Part shown: piece after piece, positions 33,845-42,795 of the stretch | Numbering within the stretch: position 1 is the first letter of the stretch | How the letters are laid out: the number at the start of each line of letters is the position of its first letter | NCBI GenBank assembly: GCA_018262195.1 | Contig: JAGTRS010000001.1 | Location: 213,219-277,218 of the forward strand | Length of the DNA: 64,000 nucleotides | Direction: 5' to 3' | Origin: Pseudomonadota bacterium | Lineage (GTDB): Bacteria > Pseudomonadota > Gammaproteobacteria > Burkholderiales > Rhodocyclaceae | The notes under the pieces: model-generated | The model's database searches: none | The model's input: only the letters and a program-made list of their open reading frames with translations | Told to the model about the DNA's origin: nothing | Translations under genes and position numbers: made by a program

Positions 33845-35572
33845 CTATTTCACTTGGGCAGCCACACGGCCATCCCTATATTCAATTTCCAATTCAGCTC
33901 CCGGCTTCGCGCCGGCTGCCGAGGTCATTGGCTTTCCTTGCGCGTCTCGAACGATGGCAAAGCCTCGCCCCAAGGTTTTTTCTGGGCCTTGACCTGCCAC
34001 CTCGAGGAACAAGGCTTTCGATGATTGCTTGGCATCGGCGATGGCCCGGTATGCGGATGTGGTCACGGCATGGAAACCTTGCTTCACCGATTCCCGGCTG
34101 CGCAGCACATCGACGGCGGCACGGTCACGAATAGCCTCCAGCCGCGTCGATGCAAGGGCACGGGCCGTTTTTACAACATTGCCAGCCTCCACCCGGATTT
34201 CCGAGAACAAGGCCGGTACATCGCGCTTCGCTTCTGAAAGCTGTTGATGCGCTTCGTGCCGAATCTCGCCGACCAAGGCTTGGGCATCCTGTTTGGCCGA
34301 ATGCACAGTCCTTGTTGCCTCAAGCTGAAGTTCGTTCATCGTTTCAGAGGTGCTCTGCCTGGCTATTGCCAGTTGGCATATGGCGCCGGATTGAATGGCG
34401 GCGAAGTTTCTATCGACGCGACCATGGGCTGCATTCACAGCCCGGTTGGCGAAGTTGGCCAGGAGTTCAAAGCTTGCCTTGACCTCCTCGACCCGCCGCT
34501 TGATGACTTGCTCGATGCCGGCAGCTACCTTGCTCGGTGTATCAAAGCGAACGTTGGCGACTTCATCAAGGATGGTGTTGTCGCGCTCGTGGCCGATGCC
34601 GGTGAGAACGGGAACCTTCAGCGTGCAGATAGTCTTGGCTAGTTCATAGTCATTGAGCCAGGCGAGGTCATTGACCGCCCCGCCCCCGCGGATGATGACT
34701 ACCGCGTCCGGCGCCGGCAGACCCGAATCCTGCCATTGCTGAAGGGCAGCCAAGAGCGCCTGCTTGATTTCGATTGCGGCGCCACCCCCTTGGAATCGAC
34801 TAGCCGCATAGATAAAGCGACAGATACCGAAGCGCTCAAGACGCATTGCCTCTGCCTGGAAATCGCCGAGGCCCGCAGCCCCCTGCGGGGCGACGACGAG
34901 TACAACATTGAAATCCCATGGCGCCGGTAGTTTCTTGTTGGCATCAAAGATGCCTTCCTGCTTCAGGCGTGTGCGGATTTCGCGCTTACGAGCCTCAAGG
35001 TCACCCAGGGTGTACTCGGGGTCAATGGCATCTATTTCGATAGTGAAACCGTACTGCGGCTTGAAGACAGGCTTGGCCCGCACGAGGAGCTTGATTCCCG
35101 GGGCGATGGCGGCTCCCGTCGCCCGCTCGAACTCGGGCAGAATTTTGTTGGCCGTGCTCGCCCAAAGAGTCGCTTTTGCCGTGGCCAGCACATTACCCTC
35201 AGGCGTACGCTCAGCGAGTTCAAGGTAGACGTGACCATTCTTGGTCCGTGCCTCCACGACCTCGACCATGGTCCAGACACCCGACTTGAAAGCCTGCGCC
35301 ACGGCCTGGGCAACACCCGCCAGCAATTGCGAGAGTGTCATGCCCTTCTTGGTTAAGGTGAGGTCTTGCCCAGTGCTCTCGACAGGAATGAGTTCCTTGG
35401 TGGGCGCAGGTACTGGCGCGGTAATTCGAGCGCCTGCAGGCAACCAGGCTTTGAAGGGAGCCAGGTCCAGACCATCGGGCACATACCATTTCTTGGCAGG
35501 GCCATCCCAGCGAGCACCGAGGGCTTTCGCCTGGTCCTTCTCTTTGAATTGGACATCAAGGAAGGTTGGCAT
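33845..35572 (-). CDS. DUF5710 domain fused to exodeoxyribonuclease VII large subunit (XseA)
   Basis: 575 residues against about 450 for standard XseA. Residues 1-55 are a DUF5710-type module (FLDVQFKEKDQAKALGARWDGPAKKWYVPDGLDLAPF). OB-fold and catalytic regions follow: TMVEVVEARTKNGHVYLEL, RGGGAVNDLAWLNDYELA and PVLTGIGHERDNTILDEVANVRFDTPSKVA, all XseA hallmarks. A very long helical segment runs from about 360 to 535, and the C-terminal motif GRGFAIVRDAQGKPMTSAAGAKPG ends the protein. Exonuclease VII degrades single-stranded DNA to short oligonucleotides. It starts 3 nt after the MESH1-like gene. Confidence 0.85.
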   Translation of the reverse strand: MPTFLDVQFKEKDQAKALGARWDGPAKKWYVPDGLDLAPFKAWLPAGARITAPVPAPTKELIPVESTGQDLTLTKKGMTLSQLLAGVAQAVAQAFKSGVWTMVEVVEARTKNGHVYLELAERTPEGNVLATAKATLWASTANKILPEFERATGAAIAPGIKLLVRAKPVFKPQYGFTIEIDAIDPEYTLGDLEARKREIRTRLKQEGIFDANKKLPAPWDFNVVLVVAPQGAAGLGDFQAEAMRLERFGICRFIYAASRFQGGGAAIEIKQALLAALQQWQDSGLPAPDAVVIIRGGGAVNDLAWLNDYELAKTICTLKVPVLTGIGHERDNTILDEVANVRFDTPSKVAAGIEQVIKRRVEEVKASFELLANFANRAVNAAHGRVDRNFAAIQSGAICQLAIARQSTSETMNELQLEATRTVHSAKQDAQALVGEIRHEAHQQLSEAKRDVPALFSEIRVEAGNVVKTARALASTRLEAIRDRAAVDVLRSRESVKQGFHAVTTSAYRAIADAKQSSKALFLEVAGQGPEKTLGRGFAIVRDAQGKPMTSAAGAKPGAELEIEYRDGRVAAQVK

Positions 35573-35575
35573 GGG

Positions 35576-36094
35576 TCAGGGACGCAGCTTGTAGGTTTCG
35601 TCGAAAATGTGTTCGAGCGCCGGATGCACACCACGCAACCCATCAACCACGGCTTTGGCCCAATCGAAATACTCCTGCTTCCGCCCAAGAGACCAGTCCG
35701 CTGGCGGACTATTGGCGATGTCGCGCAGGTTGCAGATTTTATCGGCCAACTTCACGACTTTAGCTCGCCTGCTGATGGTGCCAGCATGTTCAATCTGGAG
35801 CCGCTTGCGGTCAGCTTTGGACAGCGTTTTGTCGTCGGTCACTTCCATCACGATGTCTGTGACTTCTTTGCCGAACTCACGGACGAGCTCTAGCTCGGTC
35901 GTCTCCGTGTCCTCAATGGTGTCATGAAGGACAGCAGCAATCAGGACGCGCTCATCCTCAATACCGGCTTCGTTGGCCAGTACGTTTGCCAGCCCTATGG
36001 GATGGTTGATGTACGGGGAAGCCACGAGGTCCTTGCGTCTTTGGTCGCGATGTTTGTGGGCGGCAAAGGCGATGGCCGAGAGGAGACGATTCAT
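35576..36094 (-). CDS. MESH1-like (p)ppGpp hydrolase (HD domain)
   Basis: 172 residues, the size of stand-alone small alarmone hydrolases. HD-type metal site: AHKHRDQRRKDLVASPYINHPIGLA, then LIAAVLHDTIEDTETT, EVTDDKTLSKADRK and KVVKLADKICNLRDI, the RelA/SpoT hydrolase-domain sequence. No synthetase or regulatory domains. It is the first gene of the seven-gene operon. It may remove an alarmone or a related modified nucleotide in concert with the nuclease genes. Confidence 0.88.
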   Translation of the reverse strand: MNRLLSAIAFAAHKHRDQRRKDLVASPYINHPIGLANVLANEAGIEDERVLIAAVLHDTIEDTETTELELVREFGKEVTDIVMEVTDDKTLSKADRKRLQIEHAGTISRRAKVVKLADKICNLRDIANSPPADWSLGRKQEYFDWAKAVVDGLRGVHPALEHIFDETYKLRP

Positions 36095-36405
36095 GGATTC
36101 ATGCGCGACTGATGCAAAGAAGCATTTTGCCTGAAGCGCCAGCCGCCAACCAGCAGCAGTATCCCGCTAGCCGAGCTGCAGTTTGAATGCTGAATATTAA
36201 AGAGGAAGCACCTTCGCGCCCCGAAGCACTGAGTTCTTGTTCATCTAACTATGACTATACCAACTCAGCGCAACTTAATTTTTAAACCGTAGAACGGCGA
36301 GTGATGATGCCAGCGCAGGTTACATTTTTAAATGCCAAAAGAACAGTTTGACACATTCCAATAAAAACAATAAGTTGGCCGACCAGCCAGCGCAACTTTC
36401 TATTT
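36095..36405. other. 311-bp gap: operon promoter region and transposon end
   Basis: No credible gene. The left part (36095-36265) should hold the promoter of the MESH1-to-SUV3 operon. The right part holds the three candidate TnsB sites described separately. Translated on the minus strand, the segment next to comEC gives only a short run of unrelated residues. Confidence 0.7.
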
Positions 36406-36415
36406 TCAAGCACCA
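36266..36415 (-). mobile_element. Tn7-like transposon end with three TnsB-site-like repeats
   Basis: Three same-direction repeats at 36266-36289, 36311-36336 and 36388-36414. On the minus strand all have an A-rich stretch (TTTAAAAAT or TTGAAAATA) then GTTGCGCTG or CCTGCGCTG. Spacing is 45 and 77 bp. Tn7 left ends carry three spread TnsB sites in about 150 bp; right ends carry four overlapping sites. The outermost copy abuts the point where comEC stops matching its family, and the boundary shows a terminal TG..CA option at 36412 or 36415. Orientation fits the tns operon at 8.4-15.5 kb. The opposite end was not found. Confidence 0.7.
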
Positions 36416-37128
36416 CCGTTGATCGCCCTCTGATCGCCAATGACCAGCGCGACCAGAACACCCGCCCATGGATAACTCGCCTCCGGCAACATGCGGCTGA
36501 AAGACGAACGTATTGAATAGCGCAAACGTTCGATGGCGTAATCGGCTTGCCAGACCATTTCGACCTGGCGTTGAGCAGGATTGGGCCGGACGTAGCCGCT
36601 GGCCCGGATATTTCGCTCCAGCAACCAGGCCTCATAATCGAAGCCACCAGGATTGGCATTGCCATGGGGGCGTTTCAGGCGAACGGTCATGCGCCATTGT
36701 TCGCCGGGACGAACCGGCATGCGCTCGAATTGCTCTTCATCGCGCCGACCCTGATACCAGGAGAGCATGATTTTCTGCGGGATCAGGGCTCCAGCGGTTA
36801 ACACCGTGTTTACGTCAAATTCGAAACGGGTGCCGTTGCTGAAATCCTGCGGCAGGCCGGCGATGACACCGATCACTTCGACATCACGACCTTCCCAGCC
36901 CGCATCCAGATGATCCGCCAACCGAATATCGGCCCGCCAGCCAGCCCAGGCGAAGCCGAGTGCGAAGCAGCCAGTGACCGCCAACAGTCGCGCCGGCCAG
37001 TTTTGCCAGCGCCAGGCCGGCAGCGCCAGCACCAGCCCGAACATTCCCCAAACTATCCCGACAGACAGTTCCGGCTGCATCTGCAGGGAAAGCACACCGA
37101 TGGCAAAGGCGAGAATATTCAGGCGCAT
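36406..37128 (-). pseudogene. comEC: 5' fragment of comEC, cut by a mobile element
   Basis: 240-residue frame with N-terminal membrane helices (LAFAIGVLSLQMQPELSVGIVWGMFGLVLAL), the DUF4131-type domain and the ComEC motif VLVALVIGDQRAIN at the end. Full ComEC is about 750-800 residues; everything after GDQRAI, including the competence channel and metallo-hydrolase part, is missing. The frame ends three codons into foreign DNA. ComEC imports DNA during transformation, so competence is probably lost unless a second copy exists. Its ATG is only 17 bp from the divergent DUF2062 gene. Confidence 0.88.
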
Positions 37129-37145
37129 GCTGCAATAATAAGGGC

Positions 37146-37694
37146 ATGCGCCGCACCCTGAAAAAATACCTACCCGATCACGAGACGATACGCCGAAACC
37201 CTTGGCTGAAGCCGTTCAAGTCGTCGTTGCTGCACCCGCGTTTATGGCATCTGAATCGCCATTCGGCGGCTGGGGCGGTGGCAGCCGGGCTTTTTTGCGG
37301 ACTGATTCCGGGGCCGCTGCAAATGCTTGGTGCGGCAATTTGCGCCCTGCTCTTTCGCGTCAACCTGCCCTTGTCGATGTTCGTTACGCTCTACACCAAC
37401 CCATTCACCATCGTGCCGCTGTATCTGCTGGCCTACCAAATCGGCCGGCTTTTCCTGGGCGACGGCAACGGCTTCATCACGCCACCGGCTTTCAATCCAA
37501 CCGACATGATCGCCTGGACGACTGCCATGCAGGGCTGGATGCTAAGCGTTGCCAAACCCTTGGGCACCGGCCTGGTACTGCTTGCCACTGGGCTGGCGGC
37601 GGCGGGCTATGTCGCCACCCGGGCCGCCTGGCGTATCTACCTGCTCACCGCCTGGCGGCGGCGAAAAAAAATCAGGTCCGGAAGCGGGCGATAG
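37146..37694 (+). CDS. DUF2062 membrane protein
   Basis: 182 residues. Signature [60 protein letters not shown] is the DUF2062 core with two membrane helices; a third helix is near 140-162. The tail is basic. Members are found beside comEC and lolC/lolD in Rhodocyclales-type genomes. Function unknown. Its 3' end overlaps the convergent chemoreceptor gene by 23 bp. Confidence 0.88.
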   Translation: MRRTLKKYLPDHETIRRNPWLKPFKSSLLHPRLWHLNRHSAAGAVAAGLFCGLIPGPLQMLGAAICALLFRVNLPLSMFVTLYTNPFTIVPLYLLAYQIGRLFLGDGNGFITPPAFNPTDMIAWTTAMQGWMLSVAKPLGTGLVLLATGLAAAGYVATRAAWRIYLLTAWRRRKKIRSGSGR

Positions 37695-39687
37695 CCGCAG
37701 TCAGCCCGTGTGACAGAGTGCGCAAGGAATCCGCCGTCGCTGCATTCCCACTGGCAGCAGCACTGTTCTCTTCCGCCATCATGGCAATACGTTCGACGTT
37801 CTGGGCGATTTCGGTACTGGCCGCTGCCTGTTCACGCAAAGCCACGTTAATTTCCGAGACCGCGTCCAGCACCAGACGCGACTGGGTCTGAACCTGGGTG
37901 ATTGCCTCTCCCGCCAACTGGGCTTGCTCGACACCAGACGACACCCGATGGACGCCCTCTTTCATGGTCGATACGGCAGTCGCTGTACCGGTCTGAACGG
38001 CAAGGATCATTGCCGAAATTTCCTGCGTTGATTTAGCAGTCCGTTCGGCCAGCTTTCTGACCTCGTCAGCAACAACGGCGAAGCCGCGTCCGGACTCGCC
38101 GGCCCGGGCTGCCTCGATGGCAGCATTCAGGGCCAGCAGATTGGTCTGGTCGGCGATGTCCTTGATGGTGCCAACAATCGCCGAAATCTGCTCGGACTGC
38201 TGCCCCAAGGCTTCAACCGCCGCCGCCGACTGATTTACGGTGTGGGCAATGCCCTGAATTTCATTGACGACCGCCTCCACAATCCGCCCGCCCTGCGCGG
38301 CCAGCTGATCTGATTCCCTGGAGTAATTCTGTGCGTCCTGGGCATTCCGGGAAATATGATCGACGCCGACCGTCATCTGCTCGACGGCTGCCGCCATGCT
38401 CGAGGCCGAATCGCTTTGCGCCGCGGTACCGGCTGAAATCTGCTGGCTGGACGACGCCAGTTGCTCAGCTGCCTGATTGAGCTGCCGAACGTCACTCTGC
38501 ACGCCACCCAGCAGTTTGCGGAATGAAGCAGCCATGCCATTGAAATCCTTGCCGGCAGCATGCAATTCGTCCGCACCGTGCGTATCGAACTCGGCCGTCA
38601 AATCACCATCAGCCAGCCGACGTGCGCCCCGGGAAAAATCGCCGACGCTGTTAAGCACCGAAAAATAGGTACCAATCCCAAGATAACCCACGATCAAGGC
38701 AACAATCACCGACAGACTCACCTCGAGCATCAACACGTTGCGGGCATCGTTCATCCGCCCCTGCAGTTGCTGCTCAAATTGTGGAATCAGTGCATCGAAC
38801 ATGACCTTGTAGCCAAGATCAATCACCTGGGTCGTCATGGCGAAGTAGTCCTGCGGCACAGTCGCAAATTTCTCACCCAGAATGTCGTCACGCACCAGGG
38901 CAAAGATTTTTTCGGCGCCGTCTGAAAACTCCTTCGTCGGCCCGGCAAGCGCCCCCTGAAGCGCCGGTGCAAAACGAATCACCTTCTCCAGATTGGTGTT
39001 TTGGGCGCGCAGCGTGCCCGCCATTTGCGCAATCTGCGAGGCAATGTCGATCCGCATTTGCGGCGACAATTCCTTCTTGGTCAAAACCCCGGTACCACGT
39101 GCCCGGGTGATACCCAGGGGCTCCAGCATGGCTGGCATCTTGGTAACGATGGTATCCATGAAGTAATACGTGTCCATCACCGGATCGAGCGTCAACTGCG
39201 TCTCGTCAGCGACTTCGACCATAAAGTGCAAAACATTGGCAATCATTACCGAGTGCCGCTTGATGTTTTCTGGCGGCGTCCAGGTCAGCCCCTGCCCCTG
39301 AATCTCGCTCCAATCCTGGCGAATGGATTTCCAGACAGCAGTTTCACGCAGTTTTGGCGAGAGCGCTGCATCGGTCGCTGCAACGGCATCCGCCACTTCC
39401 TTTTCCTTGGCCGCCCGCTTGTCTTTCATGGCCTCGTTGCCGTTCAGCACCCCTGAGGACAAACCACGATGTTGCTGCATGACCTGCGCCATACGGTTCA
39501 TTGGCTTGAGCATTTGGAGACCGGCCAATTCCTGGCGCGCCGTCTCGATATCGCGACTCAGATTGATAAATACGGAGAACAGCAACACAAACATAACCGC
39601 CGAAACTGCAGCGCCAAGCAGCAGGAACTTGCTGTTGTAGCGAAGGCGGTTCATCAGGGCGACAGCGGGCGAGAAAAGGGCTTGCAT
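37672..39687 (-). CDS. methyl-accepting chemotaxis protein with helical periplasmic sensor
   Basis: 671 residues from MQALFSP, with AGGAG 8 nt upstream (a GTG 18 nt earlier precedes the ribosome site). Two membrane helices (about 24-44 and 310-333) bracket an all-helical sensor with [15 protein letters not shown], a motif of NIT-like and related helical sensors. A HAMP domain follows (about 335-385), then the signalling hairpin with [33 protein letters not shown]. No C-terminal CheR-tethering motif is present (ends AAIARFRT). The ligand is unknown. Confidence 0.92.
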   Translation of the reverse strand: MQALFSPAVALMNRLRYNSKFLLLGAAVSAVMFVLLFSVFINLSRDIETARQELAGLQMLKPMNRMAQVMQQHRGLSSGVLNGNEAMKDKRAAKEKEVADAVAATDAALSPKLRETAVWKSIRQDWSEIQGQGLTWTPPENIKRHSVMIANVLHFMVEVADETQLTLDPVMDTYYFMDTIVTKMPAMLEPLGITRARGTGVLTKKELSPQMRIDIASQIAQMAGTLRAQNTNLEKVIRFAPALQGALAGPTKEFSDGAEKIFALVRDDILGEKFATVPQDYFAMTTQVIDLGYKVMFDALIPQFEQQLQGRMNDARNVLMLEVSLSVIVALIVGYLGIGTYFSVLNSVGDFSRGARRLADGDLTAEFDTHGADELHAAGKDFNGMAASFRKLLGGVQSDVRQLNQAAEQLASSSQQISAGTAAQSDSASSMAAAVEQMTVGVDHISRNAQDAQNYSRESDQLAAQGGRIVEAVVNEIQGIAHTVNQSAAAVEALGQQSEQISAIVGTIKDIADQTNLLALNAAIEAARAGESGRGFAVVADEVRKLAERTAKSTQEISAMILAVQTGTATAVSTMKEGVHRVSSGVEQAQLAGEAITQVQTQSRLVLDAVSEINVALREQAAASTEIAQNVERIAMMAEENSAAASGNAATADSLRTLSHGLTAAIARFRT

Positions 39688-39770
39688 CGATAGTCTCCTC
39701 ACCAAGAGGTGCGAGTTGGGATAAGCAATGTTATTTTAAACCGGTTTTGCCCAATCTAACATTTATCAAA

Positions 39771-40448
39771 CTATTCGCAAAGAACACCGTCATTCAAATT
39801 AAGTATCCGGTCGGCCTTGGCCGCCAGTTGCTGGTCGTGCGTCACCACAATCAGACTGACCTGCTGCTGACGAACACGCTCAATCAACAGGCCGAAGACA
39901 ACCGATGCAGTATGACTATCGAGATTGCCGGTTGGTTCATCGGCCAGCAAGCAGGAGGGATTGCTGACCAGTGCGCGGGCAATTGCGGCGCGCTGGCGCT
40001 CACCGCCGGACAACTCGCCGGGCCTGTGTTCGAGCCGATGCCCCAGGCCAACTGCCGTCAGTATTTCGGCCGCCTTGGCCAGAGCCGCATGGCGCTCCAT
40101 GCGGCGAATCAGCAAGGGCATGGCTACATTCTCAAGCGCTGAAAATTCAGCCAGCAGATGGTGAAACTGATAAACAAAGCCAAGATGCTGGTTGCGCCAA
40201 TCGCCGCGATCCACCTCGCCGAGCGACGAAAAGTCGCGCCCCATCAACACCACGCTGCCGGCCGATGGTGTGTCCAAGCCACCCAGCAAGTGCAACAGCG
40301 TACTTTTCCCGGAACCGGAAGCGCCGATGATGGCCACCGTTTCGCCGGGTTGAACGGCCAGATCGATACCGGACAGGACGGGCACTTCCAGCCCGCCACC
40401 GCGAAATACCTTGGACAACCCGCGGGCAATCAGAATGGGCTCACTCAT
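39771..40448 (-). CDS. lolD: lipoprotein-releasing ABC transporter ATPase LolD
   Basis: 225 residues. Walker [19 protein letters not shown], signature [15 protein letters not shown], Walker [12 protein letters not shown], switch LIVVTHDQQ. It powers LolCDE extraction of outer-membrane lipoproteins from the inner membrane. It overlaps lolC by 8 nt, and the short LolD start and H-loop spacing match the family. Essential core gene. Confidence 0.95.
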   Translation of the reverse strand: MSEPILIARGLSKVFRGGGLEVPVLSGIDLAVQPGETVAIIGASGSGKSTLLHLLGGLDTPSAGSVVLMGRDFSSLGEVDRGDWRNQHLGFVYQFHHLLAEFSALENVAMPLLIRRMERHAALAKAAEILTAVGLGHRLEHRPGELSGGERQRAAIARALVSNPSCLLADEPTGNLDSHTASVVFGLLIERVRQQQVSLIVVTHDQQLAAKADRILNLNDGVLCE

Positions 40449-41688
40449 AACGCAGCGCCTCCGCAGGATTGACCCGTGACGCCTTCCAGCTCGGGTAAAG
40501 GGTGGCCAGCAGCGCCAGCACGAAAGCGATCAGCGTCACGCCCCAGACATCGCTCCACAGCAGCTCGGAAGGCAGGTCAGAAATGTAATAGACCTCTTTC
40601 GACAGGAAATGCACACCGAGCATTCTTTCGATAAACGGCACGACGACATCGATATTGAGCGCCAGCAGCACGCCGCCCACGATCCCCAGGCCCAGCCCGA
40701 TAAAACCGACCAGCGCGCCCTGGATAACAAAAATCCCCATGATCGACAGCGGTCGTGCCCCCAGTGTGCGCAGGATGGCGATATCGGCCTGTTTGTCGGT
40801 GACGGCCATGACCAGCGTCGACACCAGATTGAAGGCGGCGACGGCGACGATCAGCGACAGGATGATGAACATCATGTTCTTCTCGATCTGCACGGCACGG
40901 AAGAAATTGGCATGGCTCTTGGTCCAGTCGTTCAGGTAGGCATCGGCATCGATGTAACGAACCAGTTCGCGGGCAATGCGTGGCGCCTGGAAGAGATCGT
41001 CGACCTTCAGCCGCACACCGCTGACCCGGTCTTCCATCTGGTAGAGTTTCTGTGCATCTTCGAGGTTGATCAGCGCCAGCCCCGAGTCGTATTCGTACAT
41101 GCCAACTTCGAAAATACCGACCACCTTGAACGACTTCAGGCGCGGCACGACGCCAGCCGGCGTCACCGTGCCCTGCGGCGCGATCAGCGTCAGCTTGTCG
41201 CCGGTAAAGACCCGCAGCGAACGCGCCAGGTCGGCCCCAAGCACGACGCCGAACTCACCGGGCCGCAGGTCGTCAAGGCTGCCGCTCTGGATGGTCTTGC
41301 GGAAATCAGCCACCCGATCCTCCTGATCGGGCAGGATGCCGCGGACGATCGTTCCCTTGACCGTGCCATCGACAGTGAACATCCCCTGCGACTGCACGAA
41401 AGGCGCGCTCGCCCTGACTTCCGGGTGCTTCATCGCCTGCTCGGCCACGGCCTGCCAGTTGGGCAATTCACCGCTGATGCCGGTGATCTGGATGTGCGAG
41501 GCCACACCGAGAATGCGTGTCCGTAATTCCTTCTGGAAGCCGTTCATCACCGAGAGGACGACGATCAGCGCGGCCACACCGAGGCCGATGCCAAGCATCG
41601 AGATCAGCGAAATGAATGAAATGAAATGATTGCGTCGTTTGGCGCGCGTATAGCGCAAGCCGATCAACAGTTCGTAAGGCAATGCCAT
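40441..41688 (-). CDS. lolC: lipoprotein-releasing permease LolC/LolE
   Basis: 415 residues. Opening [47 protein letters not shown] is the LolC/LolE signature. A periplasmic domain (about 45-265) follows, then three membrane helices (about 270-295, 315-350, 375-400) and the ending [18 protein letters not shown]. Only one permease gene is present, as in many Betaproteobacteria, where a LolF-type hybrid replaces LolC plus LolE. It is followed directly by lolD. Confidence 0.95.
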   Translation of the reverse strand: MALPYELLIGLRYTRAKRRNHFISFISLISMLGIGLGVAALIVVLSVMNGFQKELRTRILGVASHIQITGISGELPNWQAVAEQAMKHPEVRASAPFVQSQGMFTVDGTVKGTIVRGILPDQEDRVADFRKTIQSGSLDDLRPGEFGVVLGADLARSLRVFTGDKLTLIAPQGTVTPAGVVPRLKSFKVVGIFEVGMYEYDSGLALINLEDAQKLYQMEDRVSGVRLKVDDLFQAPRIARELVRYIDADAYLNDWTKSHANFFRAVQIEKNMMFIILSLIVAVAAFNLVSTLVMAVTDKQADIAILRTLGARPLSIMGIFVIQGALVGFIGLGLGIVGGVLLALNIDVVVPFIERMLGVHFLSKEVYYISDLPSELLWSDVWGVTLIAFVLALLATLYPSWKASRVNPAEALRYE

Positions 41689-41757
41689 GCGGATAACACC
41701 GGGCGGGGAAAGTCGCTATGGTACACTTTTTGGTTGCCAACCCATTGCCTGCTGCCC

Positions 41758-42795
41758 GTGCGCCTCACCCTGCTTGTCCCAGAACTGATCTGGCCCGAAC
41801 CGAATGACCAACTGACACTCGGGAAACTCGCGGCCCCGGGATTCGAATGGCTGGCTGCCCGTGCCACTTTCGAGCACCAGGCCAGGCTGCCGTTCGAAAC
41901 CGCGCTTGCCCGCCAGTTTGGCCTGGACAATGCTCCCTTTGGTGCCCTGCGCCTGCTTGGCGAGACCAATAGCCAGCCAGCCCGCGACGGCCACTGGCTG
42001 TGCGCCGACCCAGTGCATCTGCGCTTTCATCACGAGAGGATCATCCTGGCCGACGCCGGCGCCTTCGATCTGGAAGAAGACGAAGCGCAAGCCATCGTTG
42101 CCTCGCTGAATGCCGAGTTTGCCGACATCGGCCAGTTCCACGTCAGCACGGCCCGCCGCTGGTATCTTCGCCTGAATTCCGTAATCGACCACCATGCCGA
42201 GCCACTTTCCACCATTGCCGGGCGTCGCCTGGACAACGAACTGACTGACAAGAATGGCGTACTGACCCGCTGGCTGAACGAAGTCCAGATGTACCTGCAC
42301 GGCCACCCGGTCAACGAACGCCGGCAGGCCGAAGGCAAGCCAGCCGTCAACAGTCTGTGGCTGTGGGGCGGCGGCAGCTTGCCGGCGCTGGCAAAACCCG
42401 ATTTTTCGACCGTCTGGAGCAGCAACCCGCTGGCCGTCGGCATGGCCTGCGCCAGCGGCCTTGCGGTAGAACCCTGCCCGAACGGACTGGCCGACCTCCT
42501 CACCCAAGCGGCGCCCAAGCAAAACCAGCTCATCGTCCTCGACAGTCTGCTGCCGCCCGTTCTTTACGAAGATGGCCCGGGCTGGCGCGATGCGTGGCAA
42601 GCATTGGACAGCGACTGGTTCGTACCGCTGCGTGCCGCACTTGGCCGCCAGGTCGAAACGCTGAGCATCATCGCTCCGACCATCTACGGCCAGTTGAACT
42701 GGACGCTGCACGGCCAGGACCGCTGGAAATTCTGGCGCAAGAGCCGCCCACTCGCTGCTCTTGCCAAGGATCTGGCTGAAGGAACGACCCCGTGA
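41758..42795 (+). CDS. phosphoglycerate-mutase-like regulatory protein
   Basis: 345 residues from the GTG of VRLTLLVPELIWPEPND; the longer frame runs back into the lolC promoter. Conserved parts include FHHERIILADAGAFDLEEDEAQAI, WYLRLN and VNSLWLWGGGSLP. Relatives are annotated as cofactor-independent phosphoglycerate mutase or RPE regulatory proteins and lie before recJ in Rhodocyclales. The metal-binding residues of true iPGM are not evident, so enzymatic activity is doubtful. It overlaps recJ by 4 nt (GTGA). Confidence 0.7.
   Translation: MRLTLLVPELIWPEPNDQLTLGKLAAPGFEWLAARATFEHQARLPFETALARQFGLDNAPFGALRLLGETNSQPARDGHWLCADPVHLRFHHERIILADAGAFDLEEDEAQAIVASLNAEFADIGQFHVSTARRWYLRLNSVIDHHAEPLSTIAGRRLDNELTDKNGVLTRWLNEVQMYLHGHPVNERRQAEGKPAVNSLWLWGGGSLPALAKPDFSTVWSSNPLAVGMACASGLAVEPCPNGLADLLTQAAPKQNQLIVLDSLLPPVLYEDGPGWRDAWQALDSDWFVPLRAALGRQVETLSIIAPTIYGQLNWTLHGQDRWKFWRKSRPLAALAKDLAEGTTP

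Noticed and set aside
1..36415. CRISPR array or Cas genes linked to the Tn7-like module (as in CAST systems)
   Set aside because: No regularly spaced direct repeats and no Cas-like protein were seen. The TniQ protein has its own C-terminal DNA-binding region and is longer than short CRISPR-linked TniQ forms.
36282..36665. Minus-strand 127-residue frame across the comEC junction
   Set aside because: It runs antisense-frame through comEC and the transposon end without any recognised motif; the comEC frame explains the DNA.
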